A stretch of 64,000 nucleotides of DNA from Sporosarcina jeotgali (GTDB taxonomy: Bacteria; Bacillota; Bacilli; Bacillales_A; Planococcaceae): NCBI RefSeq assembly GCF_033304595.1, contig NZ_CP116341.1, positions 911,001 to 975,000 on the forward strand, written 5' to 3'. Under the pieces are notes generated by a model. The model worked only from the letters and a program-made list of their open reading frames with translations. It had not been told where the DNA came from and searched no databases. The translations under genes and the position numbers were made by a program. Positions 47,409-56,001 of the stretch are shown here, piece by piece; position 1 is the stretch's first letter; each line of letters starts with the position of its first letter.

Positions 47409-47437
47409 TTGACATCTTTTTTTATCCGCTATATAAT
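47409..47437 (+). promoter_or_regulatory. Perfect consensus sigma-A promoter of ylbN-rpmF
   Basis: TTGACA (47409-47414), exactly 17 bp, TATAAT (47432-47437): both boxes match consensus fully, as expected for a ribosomal protein operon. Confidence 0.93.
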
Positions 47438-47464
47438 CAAAAGTGTTGTCTTGAGGTGATAGGC

Positions 47465-47998
47465 ATGAAATGGTCAATTCATCAATTGCGTAAGTTCAGG
47501 CAGGGAGCAATGCCGCTTGACGAAGTGGTTGATTTAGGATCTGTAAGGGAAAGAAACCCGGAAATCCGGGCGATTTCACCTGTTCAGTTAACAGGAAGTT
47601 GTACAGTTGGTTCTAAAAAGATCTCGTTTCACTTCCATTTGGAAGGTTCGTTGACCTTGCCATGTGCCCGCACATGGGAAGATGTTCATTTTCCGTTCTC
47701 GATTGAGTCGGACGAACAGTACAGTTGGGATGAAGACGTATTAGCGCAAGACGATGAAATCCATCCGATTACGGGGGACGTCGTCGATCCAATGCCGATC
47801 TTTGAAGAGCTCATTCTTCTGGAAGTACCGTTGCAGGTTTACTGTGACGATGCGGATACCATGACGGAAGCCTCCGGCACGGGTTGGTCCTACGCGACTG
47901 ACGAAGAGTATAATCTCCAATTGACAGAAGAACAGGATAAGAAAACGGATCCTAGACTTGCAGGCTTAGCAAGATTTTTTGAATCCGATAACGACTAG
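47465..47998 (+). CDS. ylbN: DUF177 family protein YlbN
   Basis: 177 residues, DUF177 (YceD-like) family, often co-transcribed with rpmF and thought to act in rRNA or 50S metabolism. Conserved LTGSCTVGSKKISFHFHLEGSL start and the C-terminal DPRLAGLARFFES. ATG 47465 follows GAGGTGA; the frame upstream covers the promoter and is not coding. 24 bases before rpmF. Confidence 0.9.
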   Translation: MKWSIHQLRKFRQGAMPLDEVVDLGSVRERNPEIRAISPVQLTGSCTVGSKKISFHFHLEGSLTLPCARTWEDVHFPFSIESDEQYSWDEDVLAQDDEIHPITGDVVDPMPIFEELILLEVPLQVYCDDADTMTEASGTGWSYATDEEYNLQLTEEQDKKTDPRLAGLARFFESDND

Positions 47999-48022
47999 TC
48001 GAAATAAAGGAGGTGCCCTCTA

Positions 48023-48196
48023 ATGGCAGTACCAAAGAGAAGAACATCTAAAACCAAAAAGAATATGCGCCGTACACATTACAAGTTACAAGTACCTGGT
48101 ATGACAACTTGTGAAAACTGTGGTGAAATGAAATTGGCACACCGCATCTGTAAGTCATGCGGTCAATACAAAGGGAAAGTCGTTGTAGGCGAATAA
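48023..48196 (+). CDS. rpmF: 50S ribosomal protein L32
   Basis: 57 residues, [21 protein letters not shown] opening within the family, and a zinc ribbon with CENC (C30, C33) and CKSC (C43, C46), so it is the zinc-containing form. AAGGAGG before the ATG. Co-transcribed with ylbN from a consensus promoter and closed by a terminator. Confidence 0.97.
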   Translation: MAVPKRRTSKTKKNMRRTHYKLQVPGMTTCENCGEMKLAHRICKSCGQYKGKVVVGE

Positions 48197-48237
48197 GCAA
48201 GATTCTGCCGCAACTCCCTGATAGCTATTGCTATCTA

Positions 48238-48277
48238 AAGACTACCGTGAGACCATGGGTCACGGTAGTCTTTTTTT
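48238..48277 (+). terminator. Terminator of ylbN-rpmF
   Basis: AGACTACCGTGA (about 48239-48250) pairs with TCACGGTAGTCT (48260-48271), followed by seven T in total. Confidence 0.92.
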
Positions 48278-48304
48278 GTACATAAAAATCTAGGAGGCTG
48301 TGTC

Positions 48305-49060
48305 ATGTCATTCAATATTACATCCGATCAGGGAGTCGTGACATTCACAATTACCCGACCTGAAGTCCGGAATGCAGTGAATCATGAAGTGATGGAAGGT
48401 CTTGAACAATTCATTGCTCAGATTGAGCAGAACAAATCAGTGAAATGGGGAGTCATCACATCTGCTGGCGGCAAAGCATTTTGTTCAGGCGGTGACCTGA
48501 GTGAGTTCCATGTGTTAGAAACATCTGCGCAGGCGCTTCCGATGCTTTCTAGAATGACAGAGCTATTGTATCGGCTTGCAACATTACCTGTACCAACACT
48601 AGCACTAATGGATGGAGCTGCAGTTGGGGGAGGCTGCGAAATTGCAGCGGCATGTGATTACAGACTGATGAAGTCCGGTGTCAAAGCAGGATTCATCCAA
48701 GGAACGCTTGCAATTACCACTGGCTGGGGCGGGGCATCGCTGCTTTATGAAAAAGAGTCCGGGCATAGTCATGTCCTTCAGCTATTGACTCGTGCGCAGC
48801 TTCATACAGCTGAAGCACTCGCTAAATGGGGCTGGATCACTGAACTTTATGAAGATGACAAACAGGCAGCACTAGATCAGTTTTTAGCGAAATTTGCAAA
48901 TATAGAGTCCGATGTCTTACGGGCTTACAAGGCAATTGCTGTACGGAAATGGGAACAGTCAGACTTGAAGAGCAGGATGATGGAAGAATGCAATCAGTGT
49001 TCAATCCTCTGGGAATCCGAAGCACATCATGCAGCTGTGCGTCAATTTCGCAACCGATAA
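48305..49060 (+). CDS. Enoyl-CoA hydratase/isomerase family protein, possible acyl-CoA decarboxylase
   Basis: 251 residues, crotonase fold: TRPEVRNAVNHEVM, oxyanion-hole AGGKAFCSGGDLSEF and AVGGGCEIAAACDYRLM. The first catalytic Glu (GGGCE) is present, but the second Glu of true hydratases is replaced (FIQGTLAIT). The CDYRLM...GFIQGTLAITTGWGG segment recalls ethylmalonyl/methylmalonyl-CoA decarboxylases (ECHDC1 type). The acyl-CoA carboxylase genes just downstream make such a proofreading role reasonable. GGAGG before the ATG. Hydratase activity looks doubtful; the substrate is unproven. Confidence 0.75.
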   Translation: MSFNITSDQGVVTFTITRPEVRNAVNHEVMEGLEQFIAQIEQNKSVKWGVITSAGGKAFCSGGDLSEFHVLETSAQALPMLSRMTELLYRLATLPVPTLALMDGAAVGGGCEIAAACDYRLMKSGVKAGFIQGTLAITTGWGGASLLYEKESGHSHVLQLLTRAQLHTAEALAKWGWITELYEDDKQAALDQFLAKFANIESDVLRAYKAIAVRKWEQSDLKSRMMEECNQCSILWESEAHHAAVRQFRNR

Positions 49061-49103
49061 ATGCTGAATATATAATTTGAATATTCAAAAGATAAATGAA
49101 TAG

Positions 49104-49133
49104 TTGAAAACGGTTTCATTGTTCAGATAAACT
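49104..49133 (+). promoter_or_regulatory. CcpA-type cre site overlapping a putative promoter
   Basis: TTGAAAACGGTTTCATT (49104-49120) fits the cre consensus WTGNAANCGNWNNCW fully. It overlaps a possible -35 TTGAAA (49104-49109) spaced 18 bp from TAAACT (49128-49133), so CcpA would repress the biotin-carboxylase cluster when glucose is present. A perfect palindrome TTTGAATATTCAAA lies just upstream (49076-49089). Confidence 0.65.
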
Positions 49134-49194
49134 AGTAAATAGATATTTGAAAATCATCTATCTGCAGCAAGCAAAAGTTGAGGAGGAAAACAAT

Positions 49195-49410
49195 ATGGCA
49201 CAAGTACTTTCTACAATGACAGGAACAGTTTTCACAATTGAAGTTGAAGTTGGGCAAGAAGTGAAAAAAGGGGATGTCGTTGTTATCCTTGAATCAATGA
49301 AAATGGAAATTCCTGTTGAAGCTGAAATGGATGGAAAAGTGGCGTCTATCGCTGTTAAGGAAGAGGACTTTGTTGACGAAGGGGACCTTATTCTGACGTT
49401 CGAAGGATAA
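49195..49410 (+). CDS. Biotin carboxyl carrier/biotin-lipoyl attachment protein (YngHB-like)
   Basis: 71 residues, a single biotinyl domain with ESMKMEIPVEA carrying the biotin-accepting Lys; no Pro/Ala-rich extension, unlike AccB. Closest to the free-standing YngHB (BLAP) of B. subtilis. It should serve the carboxyltransferase encoded 25 bases downstream. ATG 49195 follows GAGGAGG; the frame opens earlier at 49147 without a site. No biotin carboxylase gene is adjacent. Confidence 0.85.
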   Translation: MAQVLSTMTGTVFTIEVEVGQEVKKGDVVVILESMKMEIPVEAEMDGKVASIAVKEEDFVDEGDLILTFEG

Positions 49411-49435
49411 GCGGATTAACGAAGGGGGAGTTCAC

Positions 49436-50989
49436 ATGACAAACCACACAGAAGAACAAAAGGGGTATAATCATAAACTTGAACAACAGCTCGAGGAGAT
49501 TTTTTCGGGCGGACAGCCGAAATATCATGAAAAAGCTGCTCAGCAAGGAAAGCTTTTTGTTCGGAAACGTCTGGAGTTACTGTTTGACGATGGTGAATAT
49601 ACAGAAGATGGACGTTTTGCGAATTGTGAAGCGGGTGACTTGCCTGCGGATGGTGTCGTCACCGCAATGGGGAAGGTTGGCGGCCAAACAGTTTGCGTTA
49701 TGGCGAATGATTCAACGATCAAAGCGGGTTCGTGGGGATCCCGCACAGTAGAAAAAATTATTAGAATACAAGAAACGGCTGAAATGCATCGCGTTCCAAT
49801 GTTGTATTTAGTCGATTCAGCAGGAGCCCGTATTACGGATCAGCTGGATATGTTTCCGAACCGCAGAGGGGCAGGGCGGATTTTCCACAATCAAGTGAGG
49901 CTTTCTGGATTCATTCCTCAAATTTGTGTGCTGTTCGGTCCTTCAGCTGCTGGCGGTGCTTACATACCGGCATTTTGTGATCTTGTAATAATGGTTAAGG
50001 GCAATTCTTCGATGTATTTAGGTTCGCCAAGAATGGCTGAGAAGGTCATTGGACAGAAAGTATCGTTAGAGGAAATGGGCGGTGCAGAAATGCATTGCAC
50101 TGTCAGTGGATGCGGAGATGTACTGGCAGAGAACGAAGAAGAGGCGATTTCTGAAGCGAAACGCTACCTTGCGTTCTTCCCGGCAAACTTTACAGAGCCT
50201 GCACCTATAGCAGAACCTGTTGAGGCAAAAGCAGGACGAACACTGGAAGAAATCATTCCTGAAAATCAAAATGCACCGTTCAATATGTATGAAGCGTTGG
50301 ATGTGCTGATTGATGAGGGAAGTTTCTTTGAGGTGAAAAAGAAGTTTGCTCCAGAATTGATTACTGGGCTTGCGCGTATTAACGGGAAGTCTGTGGGAAT
50401 TATAGCAAACCAGCCGAAAGCAAAGGGCGGCGTGTTGTTTGTCGACTCTGCAGACAAAGGCGCCAAATTCATTAACCTTTGTGATGCTTTTTCAATTCCT
50501 TTGCTATTTCTAGCAGATGTCCCTGGGTTCATGATCGGGACTAAAGTGGAAAAAGAAGGGATAATCCGGCATGGGGCGAAACTGATAATGGCGATGAGCT
50601 CCGCGACTGTGCCGAAAATCTCAGTCGTCGTTCGCAAAGCATACGGTGCTGGACTGTACGCAATGGCAGGTCCAGCCTTTGAACCGGATGTTTGTATCGC
50701 ACTGCCGACGGCGCAAATTGCAGTTATGGGGCCAGAAGCTGCTGTGAATGCGGTCTATTCAAACAAGATTGAAGCGATTGAAGATCCGAAAGAGCGACGT
50801 GCATACGTACTGGAAAAACAGCAGGAATACAAAGAAGAGATCGATATTTATCGTTTAGCATCAGAAATGATTATCGATGAAATCGTGAAACCTTCCGATT
50901 TGCGAGCAGTCCTTGCTGCGCGTTTTGAACTATACAGTACAAAGAATATTCCACAGCCGCCTCGGAAGCACCCGGTTTATCCAGTTTAA
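49436..50989 (+). CDS. Acyl-CoA carboxylase carboxyltransferase subunit (YngE-like, PCC/MCC family)
   Basis: 517 residues, fused alpha/beta carboxyltransferase of the propionyl-/methylcrotonyl-CoA carboxylase family. Segments: KLFVRKRLELLFDDG, VVTAMGKVGGQTVCVMAND, YLVDSAGARITDQ, FGPSAAGGAYIPAFCD, then the second crotonase-like half with FLADVPGFMIGTKVE and AYGAGLYAMAGPAF. Very like B. subtilis YngE, part of a leucine/branched acid degradation cluster. GGGGGAG precedes the ATG. The biotin carboxylase partner must be encoded elsewhere. Confidence 0.9.
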   Translation: MTNHTEEQKGYNHKLEQQLEEIFSGGQPKYHEKAAQQGKLFVRKRLELLFDDGEYTEDGRFANCEAGDLPADGVVTAMGKVGGQTVCVMANDSTIKAGSWGSRTVEKIIRIQETAEMHRVPMLYLVDSAGARITDQLDMFPNRRGAGRIFHNQVRLSGFIPQICVLFGPSAAGGAYIPAFCDLVIMVKGNSSMYLGSPRMAEKVIGQKVSLEEMGGAEMHCTVSGCGDVLAENEEEAISEAKRYLAFFPANFTEPAPIAEPVEAKAGRTLEEIIPENQNAPFNMYEALDVLIDEGSFFEVKKKFAPELITGLARINGKSVGIIANQPKAKGGVLFVDSADKGAKFINLCDAFSIPLLFLADVPGFMIGTKVEKEGIIRHGAKLIMAMSSATVPKISVVVRKAYGAGLYAMAGPAFEPDVCIALPTAQIAVMGPEAAVNAVYSNKIEAIEDPKERRAYVLEKQQEYKEEIDIYRLASEMIIDEIVKPSDLRAVLAARFELYSTKNIPQPPRKHPVYPV

Positions 50990-51003
50990 GTGATACGAGT
51001 ATT

Positions 51004-51026
51004 GTCCGCCTGCTGGGCGGACTTTT
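51004..51026 (+). terminator. Terminator after the carboxylase gene
   Basis: GTCCGCC (51004-51010) pairs with GGCGGAC (51016-51022), followed by TTTT. Confidence 0.8.
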
Positions 51027-51047
51027 CTCTTGATAAGGGGGGAGAGA

Positions 51048-51938
51048 ATGGAAGTTGTGATTGCAGGTGCAGGAGCGATGGGACTTTTAATTGGTTCCTA
51101 CTTAGCTGAATCAGGAATATCAGTTTCGTTTTTAACGAGACGAAATGAGCAAGCTGCAGACTTAATCGACAATGGCGTAAAAAGAATACATAATGGCAGT
51201 GTGAGTACGTTCCGTGTTCATGCATTTTCAGACATAGCACATGCTCCGAAGAATGCATTCTGGATTCTTGCTGTAAAATCCAAGGATTTAAGAGGTGTCG
51301 TGCAGCAATTGGAATTCGCTAAGCTTCCCGGCCATTTGATGTTTATCCAAAATGGAATGCGTCACTATGACCTTGCACGTTCTGTCTCAATATCTTCTGT
51401 TTCAATTGCATCACTCACGCATGGTGCAGGAAAAGTTGACGATCATACTGTCATTCATAACGGAGTCGGTGTTATGAGAATTGCTGCTCTTACCAGAAAT
51501 CAGGAAGGTTCTTCCCGCTTATTTGAAGCTAGCTCTTCCATGTTTCCTATTGTGCAAGAACAAGACGCACACTCGATGTTGTTAAGAAAGGCAATTATAA
51601 ATTGCTGTATTAATCCCTTAACAGCGCTATTGGAGCTGAAGAATGGAGAATTACTCACAAATATCACCGCACATGCACTCATGGAGGCAGTTTATAGTGA
51701 ACTTGCATCAGGATATCCAGAAACAGTAAAAACATTGGCTTTTTCTGACGTGGAAAAAGTGTGCAGAAATACTTCAGACAACAGATCCTCCATGCTTACC
51801 GATCGGGATAATGGCATACCGATGGAGATTGACACAATTGTAAGTGCAATTCTTGAGGGGAAAGGTGAATGTATGCCTACACTCAAGGTGTTGGAAAGAC
51901 TGTTGAAAGCAATGGATGAAAGGAAAGATGACGTGTGA
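51048..51938 (+). CDS. panE: 2-dehydropantoate 2-reductase (PanE/ApbA)
   Basis: NADPH-dependent reduction of ketopantoate to pantoate for pantothenate and CoA; 296 residues. Rossmann GAGAMGLLIGSYLAESG (about 6-22), LAVKSKDL with the catalytic-region Lys, and the C-terminal KAIINCCINPLTALLELKNGEL followed by ending PTLKVLERLL. ATG 51048 follows GGGGGGAGAG. Its end overlaps the next gene by four bases. Confidence 0.92.
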   Translation: MEVVIAGAGAMGLLIGSYLAESGISVSFLTRRNEQAADLIDNGVKRIHNGSVSTFRVHAFSDIAHAPKNAFWILAVKSKDLRGVVQQLEFAKLPGHLMFIQNGMRHYDLARSVSISSVSIASLTHGAGKVDDHTVIHNGVGVMRIAALTRNQEGSSRLFEASSSMFPIVQEQDAHSMLLRKAIINCCINPLTALLELKNGELLTNITAHALMEAVYSELASGYPETVKTLAFSDVEKVCRNTSDNRSSMLTDRDNGIPMEIDTIVSAILEGKGECMPTLKVLERLLKAMDERKDDV

Positions 51939-52327
51939 AAGAAATCGTACAATTCTTGTTGTCATTAATCGTCATCGTGCCATATGTATTGACAGTTGCT
52001 TTGTTCGTAATGGTAAAACTGAGCGGGCGTTCTTCTGTAAAATCATTTCGTATTGCAGCAGATGTAACGGTGCCTTTTTTGTTATTGTCCGTAATCGTCT
52101 TACTCAGAATGATTTTAGAAATTCACGCCGGAATCACCATAATAGCAGGTGTCCTCATAATTGGAATTGGTTTTGCGGTAGCAGAAAGAATTCGCAGCAA
52201 AGAATTCAGAGTCCAGAATATGCTGCGCAATCTATGGAGAATGCTGTTTTTAATACTGTCATTGCTCTACATTGTCTTGCTTTTATCAGGTGTTGCAAAA
52301 ACAGTGGCGGAATTTTTAAAAGTATAG
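51935..52327 (+). CDS. DUF3397 membrane protein
   Basis: 130 residues, four hydrophobic segments (about 7-28, 45-62, 65-84, 103-122) with a basic loop ERIRSKEFRVQNMLRNLWRM; DUF3397 family, usually found before bshC. GTG start overlapping the panE stop (GTGTGA), with AAAGGAAAG inside panE, so translation is coupled. Function unknown. Confidence 0.82.
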   Translation: MKEIVQFLLSLIVIVPYVLTVALFVMVKLSGRSSVKSFRIAADVTVPFLLLSVIVLLRMILEIHAGITIIAGVLIIGIGFAVAERIRSKEFRVQNMLRNLWRMLFLILSLLYIVLLLSGVAKTVAEFLKV

Positions 52328-52413
52328 CTGATTATTAAGCGTATGTTTTTAAACAACGACAATGGAGTGATATACTCAATCCATAAACAGTTGGTGAAAA
52401 AGGGGCTTAAACG

Positions 52414-54021
52414 ATGGAAATTGCATCACAAAACGTACATAAAAGCGCCGTTATGGAAGCGTATGAACACGACGCACAGTTCAACAAAACGTTCTATGAC
52501 TATACACTTAGCGCTGAAAGTTATACACAGCGACTCGCTGAATTGAAAAAACGTTCGTATCAGCGACAGGAGCTTGCCAGGACAATCCGGTCATTTATGG
52601 AGCCATTCGGGATTTCAGATGCTGCCGCTGCTCATATAGATGAGCTTTCCGACAATGGAGTGGCCGTTGTGGGCGGACAGCAATCTGGACTTTTGACGGG
52701 ACCACTCTATTCCGTTCATAAAGCGATTACAGTTATTTTGCTTGCAAAACAACAGCGAAAAGAATTAGGTGTTCCAGTTATCCCGGTGTTTTGGGTGGCG
52801 GGTGAAGACCATGATATAGAAGAAATCAATCATATCTTTACCGAGCAGGATGGCCGTCCCGTAAAACAGCAATATCCGGAACGTTATGTTTTAAAGTCGA
52901 TGGCATCGGATACTGAGTATGATGCAGAACAAATGGCGGAATACATTCGTTTAGTATTTCGTGATTACGAGGAAACAGCATATACAAAAGAATTATTGGA
53001 AGAAGTGCTTTCTTCTGCAGAACAAGAGCACACATTTACAAAATTCTTCGTTCGATTAATGAACAACCTATTCCAAAAACACGGACTGTTGTTCATCGAT
53101 TCAGCTGACAAGACGTTGCGTCAGCTGGAATCCGGCTATTTCAAAAAACTGATTACAGAGTCTAAAACAATTGCTGAAAAGATTTCATTGAAAGAACGGT
53201 TATTTGAACAGCAGGGATTCGGAACACCAATTCAAGCTGCAGAGAATGCGGCACATTTATTTTACGTACATGAAACAGGCAGGGTGTTATTGAGCAGAAA
53301 AGATGATGTGTTTGTAAATGAGACAGCTGGTCTTCGGTTCACGGCTGAAGAACTTATTGCCATTGCTGAGCAGATGCCATGGAAGTTAAGCAATAATGTA
53401 GCTACGAGACCATTAATGCAAGATATGGTTTTTCCTGTTCTCGCATTTGTTGGAGGACCTGGTGAAATCGCGTATTGGTCTTTGTTAAAAGATGCTTTTA
53501 ACCATTTAGAAATGAAAATGCCAATTCTAGTTCCTAGAATTTCGATAACGTTGGTTACTTCTGAAACACAGCATGCATTGAAGAAATCAGAGTTGACCGT
53601 GAATCAAGTGATGACTGGCGAAGTGATTAGCAGACGGGCACAATTTTTAGATGAACAAAAAGACGTCAAACTTGAACAGTTACTTCAAGAAACTGAAAAC
53701 GTGATTCAGGAACAATACAACAAAATTGAGCAGCATATTTCTGATAAGGACCTGAAAAGTCTTGCTGAGAAAAATCGTGCGTATCACTTGCGCCAGCTTG
53801 CCTATCTTCGAGACAAATCTGAAGATGCCTTGTTAAGGAAGTACGCGGCGGCGATTCGGAACTACAGTTTAGTTGAGGGCGATTTGTGTCCTGAAAGAAA
53901 TCTGCAGGAGCGTACGTATACGCCATATCCGTATTTAAACGTATATGGACCATCACTAATTGATGATTTGCTGAATGCTTCTTTACCGATTAACGGGCAG
54001 CATGTTGTCGTCTGCCTATAA
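52414..54021 (+). CDS. bshC: Bacillithiol biosynthesis cysteine-adding enzyme BshC
   Basis: Putative final enzyme of bacillithiol synthesis, joining cysteine to glucosaminyl-malate; 535 residues. Conserved [42 protein letters not shown] and the C-terminal [16 protein letters not shown] Rossmann-like core and long coiled coil (about 400-460) are typical. AAAGGGG before the ATG. Sits before mraZ as in B. subtilis (yllA). Confidence 0.94.
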   Translation: MEIASQNVHKSAVMEAYEHDAQFNKTFYDYTLSAESYTQRLAELKKRSYQRQELARTIRSFMEPFGISDAAAAHIDELSDNGVAVVGGQQSGLLTGPLYSVHKAITVILLAKQQRKELGVPVIPVFWVAGEDHDIEEINHIFTEQDGRPVKQQYPERYVLKSMASDTEYDAEQMAEYIRLVFRDYEETAYTKELLEEVLSSAEQEHTFTKFFVRLMNNLFQKHGLLFIDSADKTLRQLESGYFKKLITESKTIAEKISLKERLFEQQGFGTPIQAAENAAHLFYVHETGRVLLSRKDDVFVNETAGLRFTAEELIAIAEQMPWKLSNNVATRPLMQDMVFPVLAFVGGPGEIAYWSLLKDAFNHLEMKMPILVPRISITLVTSETQHALKKSELTVNQVMTGEVISRRAQFLDEQKDVKLEQLLQETENVIQEQYNKIEQHISDKDLKSLAEKNRAYHLRQLAYLRDKSEDALLRKYAAAIRNYSLVEGDLCPERNLQERTYTPYPYLNVYGPSLIDDLLNASLPINGQHVVVCL

Positions 54022-54030
54022 ATTATTTTT

Positions 54031-54079
54031 AAAGCATCCTAATTGCGCAGTCACTGTGCGAATTGGGATGCTTTTCTTT
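54031..54079 (+). terminator. Terminator between bshC and mraZ
   Basis: AAAGCATCC and AATTGCGCA arms pair with TGTGCGAATT and GGATGCTTTT (imperfect), then CTTT. Separates bshC from the dcw transcript. Confidence 0.8.
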
Positions 54080-54147
54080 GTAATGAATGTCACAATCTCA
54101 ATAAATGAAGTACTATTGATACATTTTCATTGCAATTTGGGAAATTG

Positions 54148-54177
54148 GTGGAGGAAAGTGGGGGGATGTGGTACATT
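54148..54177 (+). promoter_or_regulatory. MraZ box: three GTGG repeats at 10-bp spacing
   Basis: GTGG begins at 54148, 54158 and 54168, exactly one helical turn apart, 26-55 bp before the mraZ start. MraZ binds tandem short G-rich repeats at 10-bp spacing upstream of its own operon in other bacteria, so this is the expected autoregulatory site. Confidence 0.75.
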
Positions 54178-54202
54178 AAATTTATATAGTGGGGTGAAGG
54201 GT

Positions 54203-54634
54203 ATGTTCATGGGTGAATATCAGCATACTATCGATACAAAAGGCCGTTTGATAATCCCTTCAAAATTCAGGGAAGATCTTGCGGATGGATTTGTGTTGAC
54301 TCGCGGCCTGGACAATTGTCTCTTCGGTTATCCGATGAATGAATGGAAAAAGCTTGAAGAAAAATTGAAAGCGCTGCCCGTGACTAAGAAAGATGCCCGA
54401 GCATTCACACGTTTTTTCTTTTCTGGTGCAACTGAAGTTGAACTGGACAAGCAAGGCCGTGTTAATATTCCATCTTCACTGCTTGGCTATGCCAAAATCT
54501 CTAAAGATTGCATGGTTATTGGTGTTTCCGGGAGATTTGAAATATGGTCTGAAGAAAATTGGCAGACGTATTACGAGGAGTCCGAGGAATCCTTTAACGA
54601 TATCGCAGAAAACATTATGGACTTTGACTTTTGA
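54203..54634 (+). CDS. mraZ: Transcriptional regulator MraZ
   Basis: First gene of the division/cell-wall cluster and a DNA-binding repressor of it; 143 residues, two SpoVT/AbrB-like half domains. Starts [21 protein letters not shown], with [21 protein letters not shown] opening the second repeat. ATG 54203 after GGGGTGAAGG; another ATG at 54209 is in frame. The long frame upstream overlaps the bshC terminator and is not coding. Confidence 0.95.
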   Translation: MFMGEYQHTIDTKGRLIIPSKFREDLADGFVLTRGLDNCLFGYPMNEWKKLEEKLKALPVTKKDARAFTRFFFSGATEVELDKQGRVNIPSSLLGYAKISKDCMVIGVSGRFEIWSEENWQTYYEESEESFNDIAENIMDFDF

Positions 54635-54682
54635 TAGTCAGGTTGGATTTTAGACGTTAATTTTAGAAAGCAGGCGGTACCC

Positions 54683-55615
54683 ATGTTCGATCATACAACT
54701 GTATTACTTCACGAAGCTGTAGAAGGCCTTTCTATACAACCGGAAGGGATCTATGTCGACTGTACTCTTGGAGGCGCTGGACATAGTAAAGAAATTGCGA
54801 AACAGCTATCAGGAAAAGGCAGACTTATTTGTTTTGACCAAGATATGACTGCAATTGAAGCAGCAAAACAGACGTTATCCGAGTATTTGGATAGAGTGAC
54901 GTTCATTCATGCTAATTTCAGTCAGTTAAAAGAGGAACTCCATAGAATTGATATAGAATTTGTAGATGGAATTTTGTACGATCTTGGTGTCTCTTCCCCT
55001 CAATTAGATACACCTGAACGCGGGTTTAGTTACAATCATGATGCGCCATTAGACATGAGAATGGATACAACAGCTCCTCTAACTGCTTTTGAAGTGGTGA
55101 ATGAATGGAGTTATCAAGATTTACTGCGTATTTTCTTCCGCTACGGAGAAGAGAAGTTCTCAAAAAGCATCGCGCGCAAAATTGAAGAAGCACGTTCAGA
55201 TAAACCGATTCAGACGACAGCTGAACTTGCAGAGCTTATTAAGACAGGTATTCCAGCCGCTGCAAGAAGAACAGGCGGACACCCGGCAAAACGAGTGTTT
55301 CAAGCGATTCGAATTGCAGTCAATGATGAATTAGGTGCAGCAGAAACGTCGCTGACAGACGCTATTGAGCTTCTTAATCCAAAAGGCCGGATCAGTGTAA
55401 TCACATTTCACTCGTTGGAAGATCGATTGTGCAAGACGATTTTTAAAGAAGCCTCTTCTTTACCGGAGCTTCCTCCCAATTTGCCTGTGATACCAGAAGG
55501 GCTTGACGTCAAATTGAAATTAATTACCCGTAAACCCATTTTGCCAAGTGAAGAAGAAATAGAAGTCAACAAACGAGCGCGATCTGCAAAGCTTCGAATA
55601 GCTGAAAGAAAATGA
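54683..55615 (+). CDS. rsmH: 16S rRNA (cytosine1402-N4)-methyltransferase RsmH (MraW)
   Basis: Methylates C1402 of 16S rRNA; 310 residues. Start [14 protein letters not shown] motif [31 protein letters not shown] and [15 protein letters not shown]-terminal FHSLEDR. Second gene of the dcw cluster, 48 bases after mraZ. Confidence 0.96.
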   Translation: MFDHTTVLLHEAVEGLSIQPEGIYVDCTLGGAGHSKEIAKQLSGKGRLICFDQDMTAIEAAKQTLSEYLDRVTFIHANFSQLKEELHRIDIEFVDGILYDLGVSSPQLDTPERGFSYNHDAPLDMRMDTTAPLTAFEVVNEWSYQDLLRIFFRYGEEKFSKSIARKIEEARSDKPIQTTAELAELIKTGIPAAARRTGGHPAKRVFQAIRIAVNDELGAAETSLTDAIELLNPKGRISVITFHSLEDRLCKTIFKEASSLPELPPNLPVIPEGLDVKLKLITRKPILPSEEEIEVNKRARSAKLRIAERK

Positions 55616-55632
55616 AAAGGGGATGAGGATGA

Positions 55633-56001
55633 ATGGCTCTAGAGCAGCGCAAAATCCAAACGAATTACATACCGGAACAGGAAACTCAAGCGAGTCCGGC
55701 ATCGATACCTGCTCCGAAAACCCGGAAGATTTTCTCGCCGGGTGAAAAATTTTTAGCTGTTGCATTCATTGCTGCAGTTGTGATGTTTTCAACGATGGTG
55801 CTTCATACACAGGCTCAAATCAATGATACAAATAAAGATATGCACGTTCTTTCAAACAAAATCGAGGAAACATCAAAACAGAATATTGAATTGTCCAACC
55901 AAGTAAGCGAGAAATCGACTTATGAACGTATTTGGGAGAAAGCAAAAGAACTTGGCTTGAATCTTAATGAAAGTAACGTAAAGGTCGTGCCTGGACGATG
56001 A
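55633..56001 (+). CDS. ftsL: Cell division protein FtsL
   Basis: 122-residue bitopic divisome protein: cytosolic basic N-terminus, one helix (about 38-56, FLAVAFIAAVVMFSTMVL), then an extracytoplasmic coiled coil with Asn/Gln/Leu heptads. It links FtsQ/DivIB and DivIC to PBP2B/FtsW. Overlaps pbpB by four bases (ATGA). Confidence 0.9.
   Translation: MALEQRKIQTNYIPEQETQASPASIPAPKTRKIFSPGEKFLAVAFIAAVVMFSTMVLHTQAQINDTNKDMHVLSNKIEETSKQNIELSNQVSEKSTYERIWEKAKELGLNLNESNVKVVPGR

Noticed and set aside
51916..52338. Frame overlapping the DUF3397 gene
   Set aside because: The overlapping GTG-started frame encodes a typical four-helix membrane protein with coupling to panE; this one is Cys/Arg-rich noise.
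54080..54147. Promoter candidates for mraZ (for example TACTAT or TTGATA combinations)
   Set aside because: None combines acceptable -35 and -10 boxes at 16-18 bp spacing, so none is claimed.
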